From Mycobacterium sp. IS-836 (GTDB lineage Bacteria > Actinomycetota > Actinomycetes > Mycobacteriales > Mycobacteriaceae): a stretch of DNA of 64,000 nucleotides. The notes below the pieces were generated by a model. The model did not search any database, was not told where the DNA came from, and saw only the letters and a list, made by a program, of their open reading frames with translations. The position numbers and the translations under genes were made by a program. The DNA is taken from assembly GCF_001954275.1 (NCBI RefSeq), contig NZ_MBEU01000021.1, positions 1 through 64,000 of the forward strand, in the 5' to 3' direction. Within the stretch, counting starts at the first letter, position 1. Each line of letters opens with the position of its first letter. Shown here one piece after another: positions 26,327-38,968 of the stretch.

Positions 26327-28663
26327 GTGCCAAAGACCACCCGCGCTGAACCTGGCCGGCTGAGCAGCCGATTTTGGCGGCTGCTGGGCGCCAGCACTGA
26401 AAAGGACCGAAGCCGTTCGCTGGCTCAGGTGACCGCCTCGTCGGAGTACGACGAGGAGGCCGCCGGCCTCACCGACGAGCAGCTGCGCAAGGCGGCGGGG
26501 CTGCTCAACCTCGACGACCTCGCCGACTCCGACGACATCGCGCAGTTCCTCGCGATCGCCCGGGAAGCCGCCGAACGGTCAACGACGTTGCGCCCGTTCG
26601 ATGTTCAGCTGCTTGGCGCGCTGCGCATGCTTGACGGCGACGTGATCGAGATGGCCACCGGTGAGGGTAAGACGCTGGCCGGGGCCATCGCGGCGGCCGG
26701 GTACGCGATCGCGGGCCGGCACGTGCACGTGGTGACCATCAACGACTACCTGGCGCGCCGCGACGCCGAGTGGATGGGGCCGCTGCTGGAGGCGATGGGC
26801 CTGACGGTCGGCTGGATCACCGCGGAGTCGACCAGCGAGCAACGCAGGGCCGCCTACGACTGCGATGTCACCTATGCCTCGGTCAATGAGATCGGCTTCG
26901 ACGTGCTGCGGGACCAGCTGGTGACCGACGTTGCCGACCTGGTGTCGCCGAATCCCGATGTGGCCCTTATCGATGAGGCCGACTCGGTTCTGGTCGACGA
27001 GGCGCTGGTGCCGCTGGTGCTGGCCGGCACGACGCACCGGGAGACCCCGCGGCTGGAGATCATCAAATTGGTCGGCGAGCTCGTCGCCGAAACCGACTAC
27101 GACACCGACGCCGACAGCCGCAACGTGCACCTGACCGAGGTCGGCGCGCGCAAAGTGGAGAAGGCGCTCGGCGGCATCGACCTCTACTCCGAGGAACACG
27201 TCGGCACCACGCTCACCGAGGTCAACGTGGCGCTGCACGCCCATGTGTTGCTGCAGCGCGACGTGCACTACATCGTTCGAGACGACGCCGTGCACCTGAT
27301 CAACGCCGCGCGCGGCCGCATCGCGCAGCTGCAGCGCTGGCCCGACGGCCTGCAGGCCGCCGTCGAGGCGAAGGAGGGCATCGAGACCACCGAGACCGGC
27401 GAGGTGCTCGACACCATCACGGTGCAGGCGCTGATCAACCGCTACACCACGGTGTGCGGCATGACCGGCACCGCGCTGGCCGCCGGTGAGCAGCTGCGCC
27501 AGTTCTACAAGCTCGGAGTGTCACCGATTCCGCCCAATGAGCCCAACATTCGCGAAGACGAGTCCGACCGGGTCTACATCACCGCCGCCGCCAAGAACGA
27601 CGCGATCGTCGCGCACATCGCCGAGGTGCACGAAACCGGCCAGCCGATGCTGGTCGGCACCCGCGATGTCGCCGAATCCGAGGACCTGCACGAGCGGCTG
27701 CTGCGCCGCGGCGTGCCCGCGGTGGTGCTCAACGCCAAGAACGACGCCGAGGAAGCGCAGGTTATCGCCGAGGCCGGCAAATTCGAGTCGGTCACGGTCT
27801 CCACGCAGATGGCGGGGCGCGGTACCGATATCCGGCTGGGCGGATCCGACGAAGCCGACCACGACAGGGTCGCCGACCTGGGCGGGCTGCACGTCGTCGG
27901 CACCGGCCGGCATCACACCGAGCGGCTGGACAACCAGCTGCGCGGGCGTGCCGGACGGCAGGGCGACCCCGGCTCGTCGGTGTTCTTCTCCAGTTGGGAA
28001 GACGACGTCGTGGTGGCCAACCTCGACCAGAACAAGCTGCCCATGGAAACCGACGAGGACGGCCGGATCGTCAGCCCCAAGGCGGCCGGGCTGCTCGATC
28101 ACGCCCAGCGCGTCGCGGAGGGCCGGATGCTCGACGTGCACGCCAACACCTGGCGCTACAACCAGCTGATCGCCCAACAGCGCGCCATCATCGTCGACCG
28201 GCGAAACACGTTGCTGCGCACCACAACCGCGCGCGACGAGCTCGCCGAGCTCGCGCCCAAACGGTATGAAGAGCTCGCCAAGGCGATGCCCGAGGACGAG
28301 GCCGACGAACGCCTCGAGACGATCTGCCGGCTGATCATGCTGTATCACCTCGACCGCGGCTGGGCCGACCATCTGGCGTACCTGGCCGACATCCGCGAGA
28401 GCATTCACCTGCGCGCGTTGGGCCGGCAAAATCCGCTGGACGAGTTTCACCGGTTGGCCGTCGACGCGTTCGCCTCGCTGGCCGCGGATGCGATCGAAGC
28501 GGCGCAGCAGACGTTCGAAACGGCAAACGTGCTCGAAGAGGAGCCCGGGCTGGATCTGTCGAAGCTGGCCCGGCCGACGTCGACGTGGACCTACATGGTC
28601 AACGACAACCCGCTCTCGGATGACACGCTCGCGACCCTGAGCCTGCCCGGGGTATTCCGCTAG
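26327..28663 (+). CDS. secA2: Accessory Sec ATPase SecA2
   Basis: A 778-residue export ATPase that drives a subset of proteins, including some virulence factors, through SecYEG. Walker A TGEGKT is at 111-116 (Lys115), DEAD at 217-220, and the second motor domain carries QMAGRGTDI. It is shorter than SecA1 and lacks the zinc-binding C-terminus, as expected for SecA2. The GTG at 26327 makes the Lys numbering agree with the published M. tuberculosis protein as I recall it. Followed by pgsA2. Confidence 0.95.
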   Translation: MPKTTRAEPGRLSSRFWRLLGASTEKDRSRSLAQVTASSEYDEEAAGLTDEQLRKAAGLLNLDDLADSDDIAQFLAIAREAAERSTTLRPFDVQLLGALRMLDGDVIEMATGEGKTLAGAIAAAGYAIAGRHVHVVTINDYLARRDAEWMGPLLEAMGLTVGWITAESTSEQRRAAYDCDVTYASVNEIGFDVLRDQLVTDVADLVSPNPDVALIDEADSVLVDEALVPLVLAGTTHRETPRLEIIKLVGELVAETDYDTDADSRNVHLTEVGARKVEKALGGIDLYSEEHVGTTLTEVNVALHAHVLLQRDVHYIVRDDAVHLINAARGRIAQLQRWPDGLQAAVEAKEGIETTETGEVLDTITVQALINRYTTVCGMTGTALAAGEQLRQFYKLGVSPIPPNEPNIREDESDRVYITAAAKNDAIVAHIAEVHETGQPMLVGTRDVAESEDLHERLLRRGVPAVVLNAKNDAEEAQVIAEAGKFESVTVSTQMAGRGTDIRLGGSDEADHDRVADLGGLHVVGTGRHHTERLDNQLRGRAGRQGDPGSSVFFSSWEDDVVVANLDQNKLPMETDEDGRIVSPKAAGLLDHAQRVAEGRMLDVHANTWRYNQLIAQQRAIIVDRRNTLLRTTTARDELAELAPKRYEELAKAMPEDEADERLETICRLIMLYHLDRGWADHLAYLADIRESIHLRALGRQNPLDEFHRLAVDAFASLAADAIEAAQQTFETANVLEEEPGLDLSKLARPTSTWTYMVNDNPLSDDTLATLSLPGVFR

Positions 28664-28790
28664 GCCGACGGCCCAGGCCCCCAACGTGCGTCCAGCCGCA
28701 CGCTGGTGCCCGTGTGTGCGGCCAGCCGCACGCTCGCCAGGCGTGGTCCGCGCTGCGGACCACATCGTCTCCCGGCTAAGGTCACGGCTC

Positions 28791-29390
28791 ATGGAGCACG
28801 TGCCTCCGCCCGACCGGGTACTGACCGTGCCCAACTTGCTCAGCGCCATCCGCCTGGCGCTCATCCCGGTGTTCGTCTACGCGCTGGTGTTCGCGCATGC
28901 CGACGGTTGGGCGGTGGCCATCCTGATGTTCAGCGGCGCCTCCGACTGGGCCGACGGCAAGATCGCGCGGGCGCTGAACCAGTCGTCGCGGCTGGGTGTC
29001 CTGCTGGACCCGGCGGTCGATCGTCTCTACATGGTGACCGTGCCCGTCGTCATGGCGATCGGCGGAGTCCTGCCGTGGTGGTTCGTCGTCACGCTGCTGG
29101 TGCGCGACGGGCTGCTGGCCGCGAGCCTGCCGCTGCTGCGAAGCCGCGGGCTGTCGGCGCTGCCGGTGACGTACGTCGGCAAGGCCGCCACCTTCGCCCT
29201 CATGTCCGGTTTCCCGCTCGTCCTGCTGGGCACCTGGGACGCGTTGTGGAGCCGCGTGATCGGCGCCATCGGATGGGCCTTTTTGATCTGGGGCATCTAC
29301 ACCTACCTGTGGGCGTTCGTGCTGTACGTGGTGCAGCTGACGTTGGTCGTGCGCCGGATGCCCACGCTCAAAGCGGGTGCGCATGGCTGA
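28791..29390 (+). CDS. pgsA2: CDP-alcohol phosphatidyltransferase PgsA2
   Basis: A 199-residue membrane enzyme. The CDP-OH-P signature is complete: Asp52, Asp55-Gly56, Ala59-Arg60, Gly69, Asp73 and Asp77. It is probably a cardiolipin or phosphatidylglycerophosphate synthase; the exact substrate in mycobacteria is uncertain. I chose the ATG at 28791 because TAAGGT (28777-28782) lies 8 nt upstream and the protein then aligns with known PgsA2; the longer frame to 28686 is not conserved. It overlaps the next gene by 8 bp. Confidence 0.9.
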   Translation: MEHVPPPDRVLTVPNLLSAIRLALIPVFVYALVFAHADGWAVAILMFSGASDWADGKIARALNQSSRLGVLLDPAVDRLYMVTVPVVMAIGGVLPWWFVVTLLVRDGLLAASLPLLRSRGLSALPVTYVGKAATFALMSGFPLVLLGTWDALWSRVIGAIGWAFLIWGIYTYLWAFVLYVVQLTLVVRRMPTLKAGAHG

Positions 29391-30306
29391 ACCCGACCGC
29401 CTGCTCGGCGGCTACGACCCCAACGCCGGCCGCAGCGCCCACGAGGCGGCCCGCCCGACGCTGATCCCGGTGCCGTCGCTGCTGCGCGCCCTGCTGTCGG
29501 AACATCTGGATCCCGGGTATGCCGCCGCGGCCGAAAAATGTAGTCGCACTGCCACACCCCGGACCGCGCGGGCGCGCGTCTTCGGTTGGCTCTGGCAGGC
29601 GCTCGCGGCGATGCTGGTCGCCACCGTGTTCGCCGCGGCGGTCGCGCAGGCCCGCTCGGTCGAACCCGGTGTGCGCTCCGCCCAACAGCTGCTGGTGCGC
29701 AGCGTCCGCTCGACCGAAGACACCGCGGCCCGGCTGTCCAAGCGGCGCACCGCGCTCTCGGCTCAGGTCGACGATGTGCAGCGACACGCGCTGGCCGACA
29801 ACGCCGAGGGACAGCGGCTGCTCACCCGTCTGGACGCGCTCAGCCTGGCCGCGGCCAGCACGCCGATCATCGGCCCCGGCCTGACCATCACCGTGACCGA
29901 GCCCGGTGCCAGCCCGAATCTTTCCGACGTGTCCAAGCAGCGAGTGACCGGCAGCCGGCAGATCATCCTCGACCGCGACCTCCAGCTCGTCGTCAACTCG
30001 TTGTGGGCCAGCGGCGCCGAAGCCATTTCGGTCGGCGGGGTTCGGATCGGGCCGAACGTAACGATCCGGCAGGCCGGGGGAGCGATCCTCGTCGACAACA
30101 ACCCCACCGGCAGCCCGTACACCATCCTCGCGGTCGGGCCGCCGCGCTCGATGCGCGACGTCTTCGACGGCAGTCCGGGCCGACAGCGTCTTAGGCTGCT
30201 GGAGATCTCCTACGGCGTCGGCGTCACCGTGAACGTCTCCGACGGTCTGTCGCTGCCTGCCGGGTCGGTCCGGGAAGTCAAGTTCGCCAAACAGATTGGG
30301 CCCTAG
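29383..30306 (+). CDS. DUF881 membrane-anchored protein (Rv1823-like)
   Basis: A 307-residue protein with one N-terminal transmembrane helix (about 70-90, [14 protein letters not shown]), a short coiled-coil segment (about 100-145) and a C-terminal DUF881 domain (about 150-300) with the [10 protein letters not shown] and [14 protein letters not shown] blocks. The family often sits beside division or cell-wall genes; its function is unknown. The ATG at 29383 overlaps the end of pgsA2 and gives the M. tuberculosis length; GTG at 29377 is an alternative. It forms an operon with the next two genes. Confidence 0.85.
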   Translation: MAEPDRLLGGYDPNAGRSAHEAARPTLIPVPSLLRALLSEHLDPGYAAAAEKCSRTATPRTARARVFGWLWQALAAMLVATVFAAAVAQARSVEPGVRSAQQLLVRSVRSTEDTAARLSKRRTALSAQVDDVQRHALADNAEGQRLLTRLDALSLAAASTPIIGPGLTITVTEPGASPNLSDVSKQRVTGSRQIILDRDLQLVVNSLWASGAEAISVGGVRIGPNVTIRQAGGAILVDNNPTGSPYTILAVGPPRSMRDVFDGSPGRQRLRLLEISYGVGVTVNVSDGLSLPAGSVREVKFAKQIGP

Positions 30307-30322
30307 TGAGAAAAGTCCTCGC

Positions 30323-30655
30323 ATGATCGGTATCGCGGCGCTGGCGCTCGGCATCGTGCTGGGTTTGGTCTTCCATCCCGCCGTGCCCGAGGTCGTCCAA
30401 CCGTATCTGCCCATCGCGGTGGTCGCCGCGCTCGACGCGGTGTTCGGCGGGCTGCGCGCCTACCTCGAGCGGATCTTCGACCCGAAGGTTTTCGTGGTGT
30501 CGTTCGTCTTCAACGTCTTCGTGGCGGCGCTGATCGTCTACGTCGGCGATCAACTGGGTGTCGGCACGCAGTTGTCCACGGCCATCATCGTCGTGTTGGG
30601 TATCCGCATTTTCGGCAACGCGGCCGCGCTGCGGCGACGGCTGTTCGGGGCGTGA
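30323..30655 (+). CDS. Small basic membrane protein, DUF1290/Sbp family (Rv1824-like)
   Basis: A 110-residue integral membrane protein with three hydrophobic helices (about 3-18, 30-45 and 58-75) and a charged RAYLERIFDPKVF loop typical of the Sbp family. The function is unknown; it is found between two DUF881 genes across actinobacteria, as here. The ATG at 30323 has no clear ribosome site. Confidence 0.82.
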   Translation: MIGIAALALGIVLGLVFHPAVPEVVQPYLPIAVVAALDAVFGGLRAYLERIFDPKVFVVSFVFNVFVAALIVYVGDQLGVGTQLSTAIIVVLGIRIFGNAAALRRRLFGA

Positions 30656-30671
30656 CGACTGTGAGGTCAGC

Positions 30672-31550
30672 GTGAGCCAGGAGCCGCCAGAGGACGCCCG
30701 CGACGAAAGTCGTGACGCGCCAACCCGGCACGGCCTCTCCGAAGGTGAGCACAAGGCCGACGACGCCCAGCGCGGCCGCCACGAATTGCCGTCGGATCGC
30801 CCGCGCCCCGAGATCGGGTCGGTGCAGCGGACCGGATGGTCCGGGCTGCTGCGGGCCGGGCGCTCCCGGCTCTTGTTCGGAATACTGGCGGCCCTGCTGT
30901 GCCTTGTTCTGGGGCTCGCCATCATCACCCAGGTCCGCCAGACGAAATCGGGTGACTCGCTGGACACGGCGCGCCCCGCGGACCTGTTGGTGCTGCTGGA
31001 TTCGTTGCGGCAGCGCGAGGCCACGCTGAACACCGAAGTTGCCGAACTGCAGAACACACTGAATCAACTGCAGGCGTCGGGCAACACCGACCAGGCCGCC
31101 ATCCAAAGCGCTCAGGCCCGGCTGGCCGCGCTGTCCATTCTGGTCGGCTCCGTCGGCGCCACCGGGCCTGGCGTCACCGTCACGATCGACGACCCCGGCC
31201 CCGGGGTGTCACCCGAGGCCATGCTCGACGTGATCAACGAGTTGCGGGCCGCCGGCGCCGAGGCGGTCGAGACCAACGATGCCCATCAGTCGGTACGGGT
31301 GGGCGTCGACACCTGGGTGGTGGGCACGCCCGGCTCGTTGATGATCGACGGCAAGACACTGTCGCCGCCGTATTCGATTCTGGCGATTGGCGATCCGCCG
31401 ACGCTGGCCGCCGCGATGAACATTCCGGGCGGCGCGGAGGACAGCATCAAGCGCGTCGGTGCGCGGATGTCGGTGCAGCAGGCCGACCGGGTCGACGTGA
31501 CAACCTTGCGACAACCAAAACCGCACCAATACGCTCAGCCCGTCAAGTGA
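30672..31550 (+). CDS. DUF881 membrane-anchored protein (Rv1825-like)
   Basis: A 292-residue paralogue of the gene two positions upstream. A charged cytosolic N-terminus (about 1-60) is followed by a transmembrane helix (about 68-88, [18 protein letters not shown]), a coiled-coil (about 105-150) and DUF881 ([15 protein letters not shown] onward). The GTG at 30672 gives the exact length of the M. tuberculosis protein. Likely cell-envelope associated, followed by gcvH 25 bp later. Confidence 0.87.
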   Translation: MSQEPPEDARDESRDAPTRHGLSEGEHKADDAQRGRHELPSDRPRPEIGSVQRTGWSGLLRAGRSRLLFGILAALLCLVLGLAIITQVRQTKSGDSLDTARPADLLVLLDSLRQREATLNTEVAELQNTLNQLQASGNTDQAAIQSAQARLAALSILVGSVGATGPGVTVTIDDPGPGVSPEAMLDVINELRAAGAEAVETNDAHQSVRVGVDTWVVGTPGSLMIDGKTLSPPYSILAIGDPPTLAAAMNIPGGAEDSIKRVGARMSVQQADRVDVTTLRQPKPHQYAQPVK

Positions 31551-31575
31551 GCACCCCGACCAGAACAGGAACACC

Positions 31576-31974
31576 GTGAGCGATATCCCGGCCGAGCTGC
31601 ACTACACCGCCGAACACGAGTGGGTTCGCCGCAGCGCGGACGACACCGCGCGGATCGGGATCACCGACTTCGCCCAGTCGGCACTCGGCGACGTCGTCTT
31701 CGTTCAGCTGCCCGACGTCGGCACCGAGCTGGTCGCCGGCGAATCGTTCGGCGAGGTGGAATCGACGAAATCGGTGTCGGACCTCTACGCGCCGGTGTCG
31801 GGGACGGTCACCGCCGTCAACTCCGATCTGGACGGCAGTCCGCAACTGGTCAACTCCGACCCGTATGGCGCCGGCTGGCTGGTGGATGTGCAGGTTTCCG
31901 ACGCCGCCGGGCTCGAGTCGGCCATCGCCACACTGCTTGACGCCGAGGCCTACCGCGGGACACTAACCGAATGA
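31576..31974 (+). CDS. gcvH: Glycine cleavage system H protein
   Basis: A 132-residue lipoyl carrier that shuttles the aminomethyl group between GcvB (P), T and L proteins. The lipoylated Lys65 is in VESTKSVSD. Length fits the family. The GTG follows AGGAACACC. It is separated from gcvB by garA and three regulators, and gcvT is not in the window. Confidence 0.95.
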   Translation: MSDIPAELHYTAEHEWVRRSADDTARIGITDFAQSALGDVVFVQLPDVGTELVAGESFGEVESTKSVSDLYAPVSGTVTAVNSDLDGSPQLVNSDPYGAGWLVDVQVSDAAGLESAIATLLDAEAYRGTLTE

Positions 31975-32160
31975 CGATTGCTAATGTCCCTGCAGCCTGT
32001 CGATCGCGCAGTGGTGGGGACATCGCCGACCGGTGCGCGGTACGGTCAAACGGATCACAATGAGAACGCAGTTATCGGCAGTACGAGGCAAAGCGCCTAG
32101 TGGGGAGCCGGCCGAGCGGCCCGGTCAGACAACGCCACAGCGGCCAGTGAGGAGCAGCGC

Positions 32161-32646
32161 GTGACGGACATGGACTCAGGGAAAGAGCAGGACCAGAACG
32201 CTGACGAAGTCACCGTGGAGACGACTTCCGTTTTCCGTGCCGACTTCCTCAACGAACTGGACGCTCCCGCGCAAGCGGGAACCGAGAGCGCGGTATCCGG
32301 CGTCGAAGGCCTGCCCGCGGGTTCGGCTCTGCTGGTCGTCAAACGGGGACCGAACGCCGGCTCACGCTTCCTGCTCGACCAGGCCATCACGTCAGCCGGC
32401 CGGCACCCTGACAGCGACATCTTCCTCGATGACGTCACCGTGAGCCGCCGCCACGCCGAATTCAGGTTGGAAGGCAACGACTTCCAGGTCGTCGATGTTG
32501 GTAGCCTCAACGGCACCTACGTCAACCGCGAGCCGGTGGATTCGGCGGTGCTGGCGAACGGTGACGAGGTGCAGATCGGAAAGTTTCGTCTGGTGTTTTT
32601 GACCGGACCCAAGCAGGGTGACGACGAGGGAGGATCTTCAGGCTAG
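32161..32646 (+). CDS. garA: FHA-domain regulator GarA
   Basis: A 161-residue cytosolic switch protein that binds and inhibits 2-oxoglutarate dehydrogenase (KGD) and NAD-glutamate dehydrogenase, and activates glutamate synthase, when unphosphorylated. The phosphoacceptor motif ETTS gives Thr21 and Thr22, the PknB/PknG targets. The FHA domain (about 55-150) has [15 protein letters not shown] and NGTYVN. The GTG follows AGGAGC. Its stop overlaps the next start (TAGTG). Confidence 0.95.
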   Translation: MTDMDSGKEQDQNADEVTVETTSVFRADFLNELDAPAQAGTESAVSGVEGLPAGSALLVVKRGPNAGSRFLLDQAITSAGRHPDSDIFLDDVTVSRRHAEFRLEGNDFQVVDVGSLNGTYVNREPVDSAVLANGDEVQIGKFRLVFLTGPKQGDDEGGSSG

Positions 32647-33401
32647 TGAGCGCGCCCGATAGCCCGGCGCTGGCCGGGATGTCGATCGGGGCGGTCCTCG
32701 AACTGTTGAGGCCGGATTTCCCCGATGTCACGATCTCCAAGATTCGCTTCTTGGAGGCCGAGGGACTGGTGACGCCGCAACGTGCTGCCTCCGGATACCG
32801 CAGGTTCACCGCGTACGACTGCGCCCGGCTGCGCTTCATCCTTACCGCTCAGCGCGATCATTACCTGCCGCTGAAGGTGATCCGGTCACAGCTGGACGCG
32901 CAGCCCGACGGCGAGCTGCCGCCGTTCGGATCGCCTTACGGTGTACCGCGATTGGTGTCGGTCGCCGGCAGCGATGCCGCATCCGCCGGCGGCGAGGCCG
33001 GCTCCGATCCGGCCGCGGTGGCGCCCACGCGCATCCGGTTGAGTCGCGAAGAGCTGCTGGAGCGCTCCGGTGTGGACGAGGGGCTGCTGACCGCGCTGCT
33101 CAAGGCCGGGGTGATCACCACCGGTCCGGGCGGGCTGTTCGACGAACACGCTGTGGTGATCCTGCAGTGCGCACGCGCCCTGGCCGACTACGGCGTCGAG
33201 CCGCGGCATCTGCGCGCCTTCCGGTCGGCGGCCGACCGGCAGTCCGATCTGATCGCCCAAATCGCCGGGCCGGTAGTCAAAGCCGGCAAGGCCGGCGCTC
33301 TCGATCGCGCGGACGACCTGGCGCGTGAGGTCGCGGCACTCGCTATCACTTTGCATACCTCGCTGATCAAGTCTGCCGTTCGCGACGTTCTGCATCGCTG
33401 A
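32646..33401 (+). CDS. MerR family regulator (Rv1828-like)
   Basis: A 251-residue DNA-binding protein. An N-terminal winged helix (about 14-75) contains [18 protein letters not shown] and SGYRRF, the MerR HTH pattern, and the rest is an unusually long effector/dimer region. The GTG overlaps the garA stop, so it is cotranscribed. The target is unknown; with two further conserved genes it lies between gcvH/garA and gcvB, suggesting amino-acid or nitrogen metabolism. Confidence 0.87.
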   Translation: MSAPDSPALAGMSIGAVLELLRPDFPDVTISKIRFLEAEGLVTPQRAASGYRRFTAYDCARLRFILTAQRDHYLPLKVIRSQLDAQPDGELPPFGSPYGVPRLVSVAGSDAASAGGEAGSDPAAVAPTRIRLSREELLERSGVDEGLLTALLKAGVITTGPGGLFDEHAVVILQCARALADYGVEPRHLRAFRSAADRQSDLIAQIAGPVVKAGKAGALDRADDLAREVAALAITLHTSLIKSAVRDVLHR

Positions 33402-33460
33402 GGACTAGACTTTCGTTCGATAGCTTGGCGTTCGGGTGCATGTGCGGAGGGCAGACACAG

Positions 33461-33955
33461 ATGGGCGAAGTTCGTGTTGTCGGCATTCGCGTGGAGCAGC
33501 CGCAGAACCAGCCGGTGCTCTTGCTGCGCGAGGCCAACGGTGACCGCTATCTGCCGATCTGGATCGGCCAGTCCGAGGCGGCCGCCATTGCGCTCGAGCA
33601 ACAAGGCGTGGAACCACCCCGGCCGCTGACGCACGATCTCATCAGGGATCTCATTGCAGCGCTTGGGCATTCGCTGAAAGAGGTGCGGATCGTCGATCTG
33701 CAGGAGGGCACTTTCTACGCTGACCTGGTCTTCGACCGCAACATCACGGTGTCGGCGCGCCCCTCGGATTCGGTGGCCATCGCGCTGCGGGTCGGCGTCC
33801 CGATCTACGTCGAGGAGGCGGTACTCGCCCAGGCCGGTCTGCTGATCCCCGACGAGAGCGACGAGGAATCCAACACCGCCGTCCGCGAAGACGAGGTGGA
33901 GAAATTCAAGGAGTTCCTCGACAGCGTGTCGCCCGACGATTTCAAGGCCACATAA
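33461..33955 (+). CDS. Bifunctional nuclease family (DUF151) protein (Rv1829-like)
   Basis: A 164-residue protein with the BFN domain: VVGIRVEQPQNQPVLLLRE, LPIWIGQSEAAAIALEQQG and RPSDSVAIALRV blocks. The family is reported to have RNase/DNase activity in plants, but in bacteria its role is not settled. The ATG at 33461 follows CGGAGGG; a -10-like TAGCTT is at 33421-33426. Conserved between the two MerR genes in mycobacteria. Confidence 0.85.
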   Translation: MGEVRVVGIRVEQPQNQPVLLLREANGDRYLPIWIGQSEAAAIALEQQGVEPPRPLTHDLIRDLIAALGHSLKEVRIVDLQEGTFYADLVFDRNITVSARPSDSVAIALRVGVPIYVEEAVLAQAGLLIPDESDEESNTAVREDEVEKFKEFLDSVSPDDFKAT

Positions 33956-34267
33956 CCTGGCTATCCCATCGGGTTTGGGAAGCCGCAGGTAGCGGCGTCC
34001 CGCCGGTGGCCCGGGCAATCGGCGCGGGCGGCCACTAAGGTGGACAGCGACATCACGGATGCATCTCATCTGGGCCCGCGATGTCGACACGCCTGGCGGA
34101 TAGCGCGCCGACTCACCCCTGCGGCGGCCATACTTTGATGACGACTAAGGCGCGGCGGCTGTCGGAAAGCGTAAGCTCTCTAGCACTCGGGCCTGAGCAA
34201 ACATGGCTGCCGAGGCAGCCTGCGAACGCAGCTAGTTAACGAGCGCGATCGGCGAGAGGAACGAACC
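33956..34267. other. Intergenic region upstream of second MerR regulator
   Basis: No gene is apparent. At 34205-34220 GGCTGCC and GGCAGCC form a 7-bp inverted repeat with a 2-bp centre, 48 bp before the next start, and it could be an operator or 5' hairpin. TAAGCT at 34172-34177 could be a -10. Confidence 0.5.
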
Positions 34268-34894
34268 GTGAGCGAGCAGCCACGTCAAGAGCAGCTGGAC
34301 CTAGCCGACCACGCGGACGCCACGACCGACCGCAGCGCCACCGCGCCGAGCGTGGCCGTGCAGCCCGGACTGTTCCCCGACGATTCCGTGCCCGACGAGC
34401 TGGTCGGCTACCGGGGGCCGAGCGCATGCCAGATCGCCGGAATCACCTACCGCCAGCTGGACTACTGGGCGCGCACCTCGCTGGTCGTTCCGTCGATCCG
34501 CAGCGCGGCGGGGTCCGGCAGCCAGCGGCTCTACTCCTTCAAGGACATCCTGGTTCTCAAGATCGTCAAGCGCTTGCTCGACACCGGGATCTCGCTGCAC
34601 AACATCCGCGTCGCGGTCGACCATCTGCGCCAGCGCGGCGTCCAGGATCTGGCCAACATCACCCTGTTCTCCGACGGCACCACGGTTTACGAGTGCACCT
34701 CGGCCGAAGAGGTCGTCGACCTGCTGCAGGGCGGCCAGGGCGTGTTCGGCATCGCGGTGTCCGGCGCGATGCGCGAGCTGACCGGCGTCATCGCGGACTT
34801 CCCCGGCGAGCGTGCCGACGGCGGCGAATCGATCGACGCCCCGGAAGACGAGCTGGCGTCCCGGCGCAAGCACCGCGACCGCAAGATCGGCTAA
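34268..34894 (+). CDS. MerR-like regulator ResR/McdR (Rv1830-like)
   Basis: A 208-residue transcription factor. The HTH (about 45-115) has [18 protein letters not shown] and [20 protein letters not shown]. Orthologues control growth and division genes, and variants in the M. tuberculosis gene are associated with antibiotic resilience. The GTG at 34268 follows GAGAGGAAC. It precedes the glycine riboswitch; gcvB is transcribed separately from TAAGCT at 34930. Confidence 0.88.
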   Translation: MSEQPRQEQLDLADHADATTDRSATAPSVAVQPGLFPDDSVPDELVGYRGPSACQIAGITYRQLDYWARTSLVVPSIRSAAGSGSQRLYSFKDILVLKIVKRLLDTGISLHNIRVAVDHLRQRGVQDLANITLFSDGTTVYECTSAEEVVDLLQGGQGVFGIAVSGAMRELTGVIADFPGERADGGESIDAPEDELASRRKHRDRKIG

Positions 34895-34950
34895 CCCCGC
34901 GCGATCGCGGACATCTGGGGGCGGCCGAGTAAGCTGGGGCACGCATCGCC

Positions 34951-35152
34951 CTCGCGCGGGAGAGTTCCGTGATTGCCAGTCACGGACGCCGAAGGAGCAA
35001 CACCTCTCCGTCAACCTCTCAGGCACCCGGACCGCGCAAGACAACGATGCCTCTGGAAAGCGGTGTGACCGGCAGCGGTCGCACCCGCCGATGGGGAAAG
35101 GCGCCGCCGAGTTCAGCGGCGCCGAATCTCTCAGGCACCCGGCGACCGGGTG
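34951..35152 (+). promoter_or_regulatory. Tandem glycine riboswitch upstream of gcvB
   Basis: Two glycine aptamers in tandem. Each ends in the diagnostic CTCTCAGGCACCCGG-type block (CCTCTCAGGCACCCGGACC at about 35018-35036, and ATCTCTCAGGCACCCGG at about 35126-35142). The first opens with CGGGAGAG (34957 onward) and GCCGAAGGAGCAAC, the second with CTCTGGAAAG and GCCGA. A -10 TAAGCT is at 34930-34935. Glycine binding normally switches the downstream cleavage-system gene on. Confidence 0.92.
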
Positions 35153-35156
35153 AAGA

Positions 35157-35184
35157 CAGAGGGAGAGGGCCGCTCGTCCCTCTG
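35157..35184 (+). promoter_or_regulatory. Possible riboswitch expression-platform hairpin
   Basis: CAGAGGGA (35157-35164) pairs with TCCCTCTG (35177-35184), ending 7 nt before the AGGAG of gcvB (35192-35196). It could sequester or release the ribosome site depending on the aptamer. Confidence 0.5.
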
Positions 35185-35203
35185 CCCTGTCAGGAGTTCG
35201 CCA

Positions 35204-38034
<2,831 letters not shown>

Positions 38035-38038
<4 letters not shown>

Positions 38039-38895
38039 CCGAAGCGGTCGGCGATCGCCGCGGCGATCTGCTCGGGGGCGTCCTCCTGGATGTAATGCTT
38101 GGCCTCGGGCAGCTCGACGACGACATGGTCGGGGAACGTCGCGCGCATCCGCGGAAGGTTCGGGCCCGGCGGAAAGGCGACGTCCTTCATGCCCCACACC
38201 AGCAGCGCGGGCTTAGCGCCCAGCTTGGCCGGCACCTCCGCGGCAAGCCGTCCAAGCAGCGGGTGGGCGGCCAGGATCTGCTTGGGCATCTCGGCCACGC
38301 CTTTTCGCGCCTCGGAGCTGGGCTGCACACCGCGGTAGTGCGCCATCACCGCGGCGCTGGGCCGTCGCGCCGTTCCCGCCGGGATCAGCCGTTCGACGAA
38401 GAAGTTGTGCCGCAGGATCGCGTACTGCATCGGTGGACTGCCCATGACCCGGCTGAACGCCTTCGTCGCGAAAGTGTCCGCCGGCCAGAACCAGGTGTTG
38501 CCCAGCACGACTCCGCGCACCCGGTCGGCGCGCTCGACCGCGACGGCCATGCTGATCGGCCCGCCCCAGTCCTGGCCCATGCTCACGTAACCGTCCAGGC
38601 CGAGGTGGTCGAGGAACTCGCCGACGACCCTTGCGTGCTCGTCGATTTTGTAGCCGAATCCCTCCGGCCGATCCGAGAGCCCGAAACCGAGGTAATCCGG
38701 TGCGATGCAACGGAAGCGGTCGCGCAGCGCGACGATGATGTCGCGGTACAAAAAGCTCCAGGTCGGGTTGCCGTGGCAGAACAGGATCGGTGGCCCGGCC
38801 CCCTCGTCCACGTAGTGCATGCGGCCGCGCGAGCTGTCGAACCAGCGCGACTCGAACGGGTACAGCTGTGGGTCGGGAGTGAAATCGATGCGCAT
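38035..38895 (-). CDS. Haloalkane dehalogenase family alpha/beta hydrolase (Rv1833c-like)
   Basis: A 286-residue hydrolase, the same length as its M. tuberculosis counterpart. The oxyanion/halide motif HGNPTW (41-46), nucleophile Asp109 in GQDWGG with halide Trp110, and catalytic His267 in AKHYIQED are all present. It may hydrolyse haloalkanes to alcohols; the natural substrate is unknown. The ATG at 38895 follows GAGGAGGGG; the open frame further upstream is a shadow. Confidence 0.88.
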
Positions 38896-38968
38896 TACCC
38901 CTCCTCGGATGGCGCTCCCGATGGTATGCCCACGGTGTGACATCTCCGAGTCGGAGATTCGCCGAGCG

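Noticed and set aside
34135..34177. Full promoter (TTGATG to TAAGCT) before the ResR-like gene
   Set aside because: The spacer is near 30 bp, too long for a sigma-A promoter.
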